Shown piece after piece: positions 6,995 through 7,567 of a DNA stretch of 7,567 nucleotides. Position numbers and translations under genes: made by a program. The stretch spans positions 1-7,567 of the forward strand of contig JBDNBY010000047.1 of NCBI GenBank assembly GCA_039767595.1, written 5' to 3'. This stretch comes from JBDNBY01 sp039767595 (GTDB taxonomy: Bacteria; Pseudomonadota; Alphaproteobacteria; Rhodobacterales; Rhodobacteraceae). Under the pieces are notes generated by a model. The model saw only the letters and a list, made by a program, of their open reading frames with translations, did not search any database and was not told the DNA's origin. Positions within the stretch are counted from its first letter, which is position 1. Each line of letters begins with the position of its first letter.

Positions 6995-7567
6995 GAGAGG
7001 ACCCCTTTGTAATCTAGGACATAATACGCAACCAGCGCCACAAGGGCCGCCAGTGCAATGAGAAATACGCCAAAGAGCAAGGGATCAGGCCGGCGCCGTT
7101 CGTCTTGCAATGGCAGTTCTTTGATTTTGGACAGGCCGCTAAACCCTTGCGTCAATTTTTGCGCGACATGATCAGATGGCACCGCGATTTTTGACATCGC
7201 GGCCTTGACCGCATCTGAGGATGCCGTCGCGAGCGATGCGGCATTTGAAGCCCCGCTCGACATGTTGCCCGATGATGCAGAGGTAAAGTTTAACCGCAAT
7301 TCGCGCGCAATATCAGATGCTTGTGCAGGCCTATCCCGCGGATGCAACGCACAGCATCGATCAACCATTTTCAAAAGGCGAGAGGAATACTGTGCGCCCA
7401 GATCACTGTGAGTGGCGAGCGGGGTGTATGGATCAGGTTGCCCATTATCCACCATCGCCTGACGCTCGCGCGCAGGGGGCGGCGCCTTTTGGGCAATTAA
7501 AATATAAAGCGAGACGCCAAGCGCATAGAAATCGGTTTGCGGTCCCTCTTCGAATTTGGACTGCGGA
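6991..7567 (-). CDS. Membrane-anchored Ser/Thr protein kinase, C-terminal part (5' end outside window)
   Basis: This is the 3' portion of a eukaryote-like Ser/Thr kinase gene; 191 codons are visible and the frame is open to the window edge. The visible part begins near the end of the activation segment. It shows the C-lobe helix motif TDFYALGVSLY (visible residues 11-21; family form SDxYxLGxxLY) and the subdomain XI motif HPRDRPAQASDI, whose Arg is characteristic of kinases. A Ser/Ala-rich linker follows, then one hydrophobic helix (visible residues about 163-184, LLFGVFLIALAALVALVAYY) and a short tail. The enzyme would therefore be a cytoplasmic kinase anchored at its C-terminus with almost nothing outside the membrane. 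The ATP-binding and catalytic motifs lie outside the window, so activity cannot be judged. The stop overlaps the next gene's start as ATGA, which implies translational coupling. The nearby FHA protein and second kinase suggest a phosphothreonine signalling role (inference). Confidence 0.85.
   Translation of the reverse strand, partial: PQSKFEEGPQTDFYALGVSLYILIAQKAPPPARERQAMVDNGQPDPYTPLATHSDLGAQYSSRLLKMVDRCCALHPRDRPAQASDIARELRLNFTSASSGNMSSGASNAASLATASSDAVKAAMSKIAVPSDHVAQKLTQGFSGLSKIKELPLQDERRRPDPLLFGVFLIALAALVALVAYYVLDYKGVLS
7002..7008 (-). promoter_or_regulatory. Shine-Dalgarno site of the protease-FHA gene
   Basis: The minus strand reads AAAGGGG, seven bases before the ATG at 6994, inside the end of the upstream kinase gene. 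Together with the ATGA overlap and the signal peptide that begins at once, it supports this start. Confidence 0.65.

Noticed and set aside
1..7567. tRNA, rRNA, CRISPR, insertion sequences, phage attachment sites
   Set aside because: Reading through the window I found no repeats, transposase motifs or RNA gene signatures, and coding sequence fills nearly all of it.

Overview
The window holds seven protein genes, all on the minus strand and almost back to back. They overlap by 1-14 bases or are separated by at most 19, so they read as one operon transcribed from high to low coordinates. The first (upstream) and last (downstream) genes run off the two edges. No intergenic stretch is long enough for a promoter or terminator, and I see no RNA genes, mobile elements, repeats or CRISPR. 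Moderately GC-rich coding sequence, Gram-negative style signal peptides and periplasmic modules, and clear Shine-Dalgarno sites point to a proteobacterium. An alphaproteobacterium such as a Rhodobacterales member is my best guess, from general style only.

Layout in transcription order: (1) 7567-6991, the C-terminal end of a Ser/Thr protein kinase with a C-terminal membrane anchor; (2) 6994-5783, an exported trypsin-like serine protease joined through one membrane helix to a C-terminal FHA (phosphothreonine-binding) domain; (3) 5783-5052, an ABC ATPase of the LolD/MacB/TagT type; (4) 5065-3887, its four-helix permease of the LolC/MacB/TagS type; (5) 3894-2227, a periplasmic protein with a formylglycine-generating-enzyme (FGE/SUMF1) fold like TagR, plus a long helical tail; (6) 2207-807, a complete membrane-spanning Ser/Thr kinase of PpkA type with a periplasmic C-terminal domain; (7) 805-1, an exported protein with a von Willebrand A (VWA) domain that starts just before the window ends.

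The combination TagT-TagS-TagR-PpkA plus FHA and VWA domains matches the threonine phosphorylation pathway that controls type VI secretion (T6SS) in Pseudomonas aeruginosa. In that pathway, envelope proteins TagQRST pass a signal to the transmembrane kinase PpkA, which phosphorylates an FHA protein. This locus differs from that scheme in several ways. The PpkA-like kinase and the VWA domain are separate proteins. There is a second membrane kinase. The only FHA domain in view sits on a transmembrane protease whose catalytic triad is intact. The phosphatase PppA and lipoprotein TagQ are not in view. My inference is a trans-envelope signalling module with sensing and proteolysis in the periplasm and kinase and phosphothreonine readout in the cytoplasm, probably governing a T6SS encoded nearby. 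No structural T6SS gene lies in the window, so that link rests on family resemblance.
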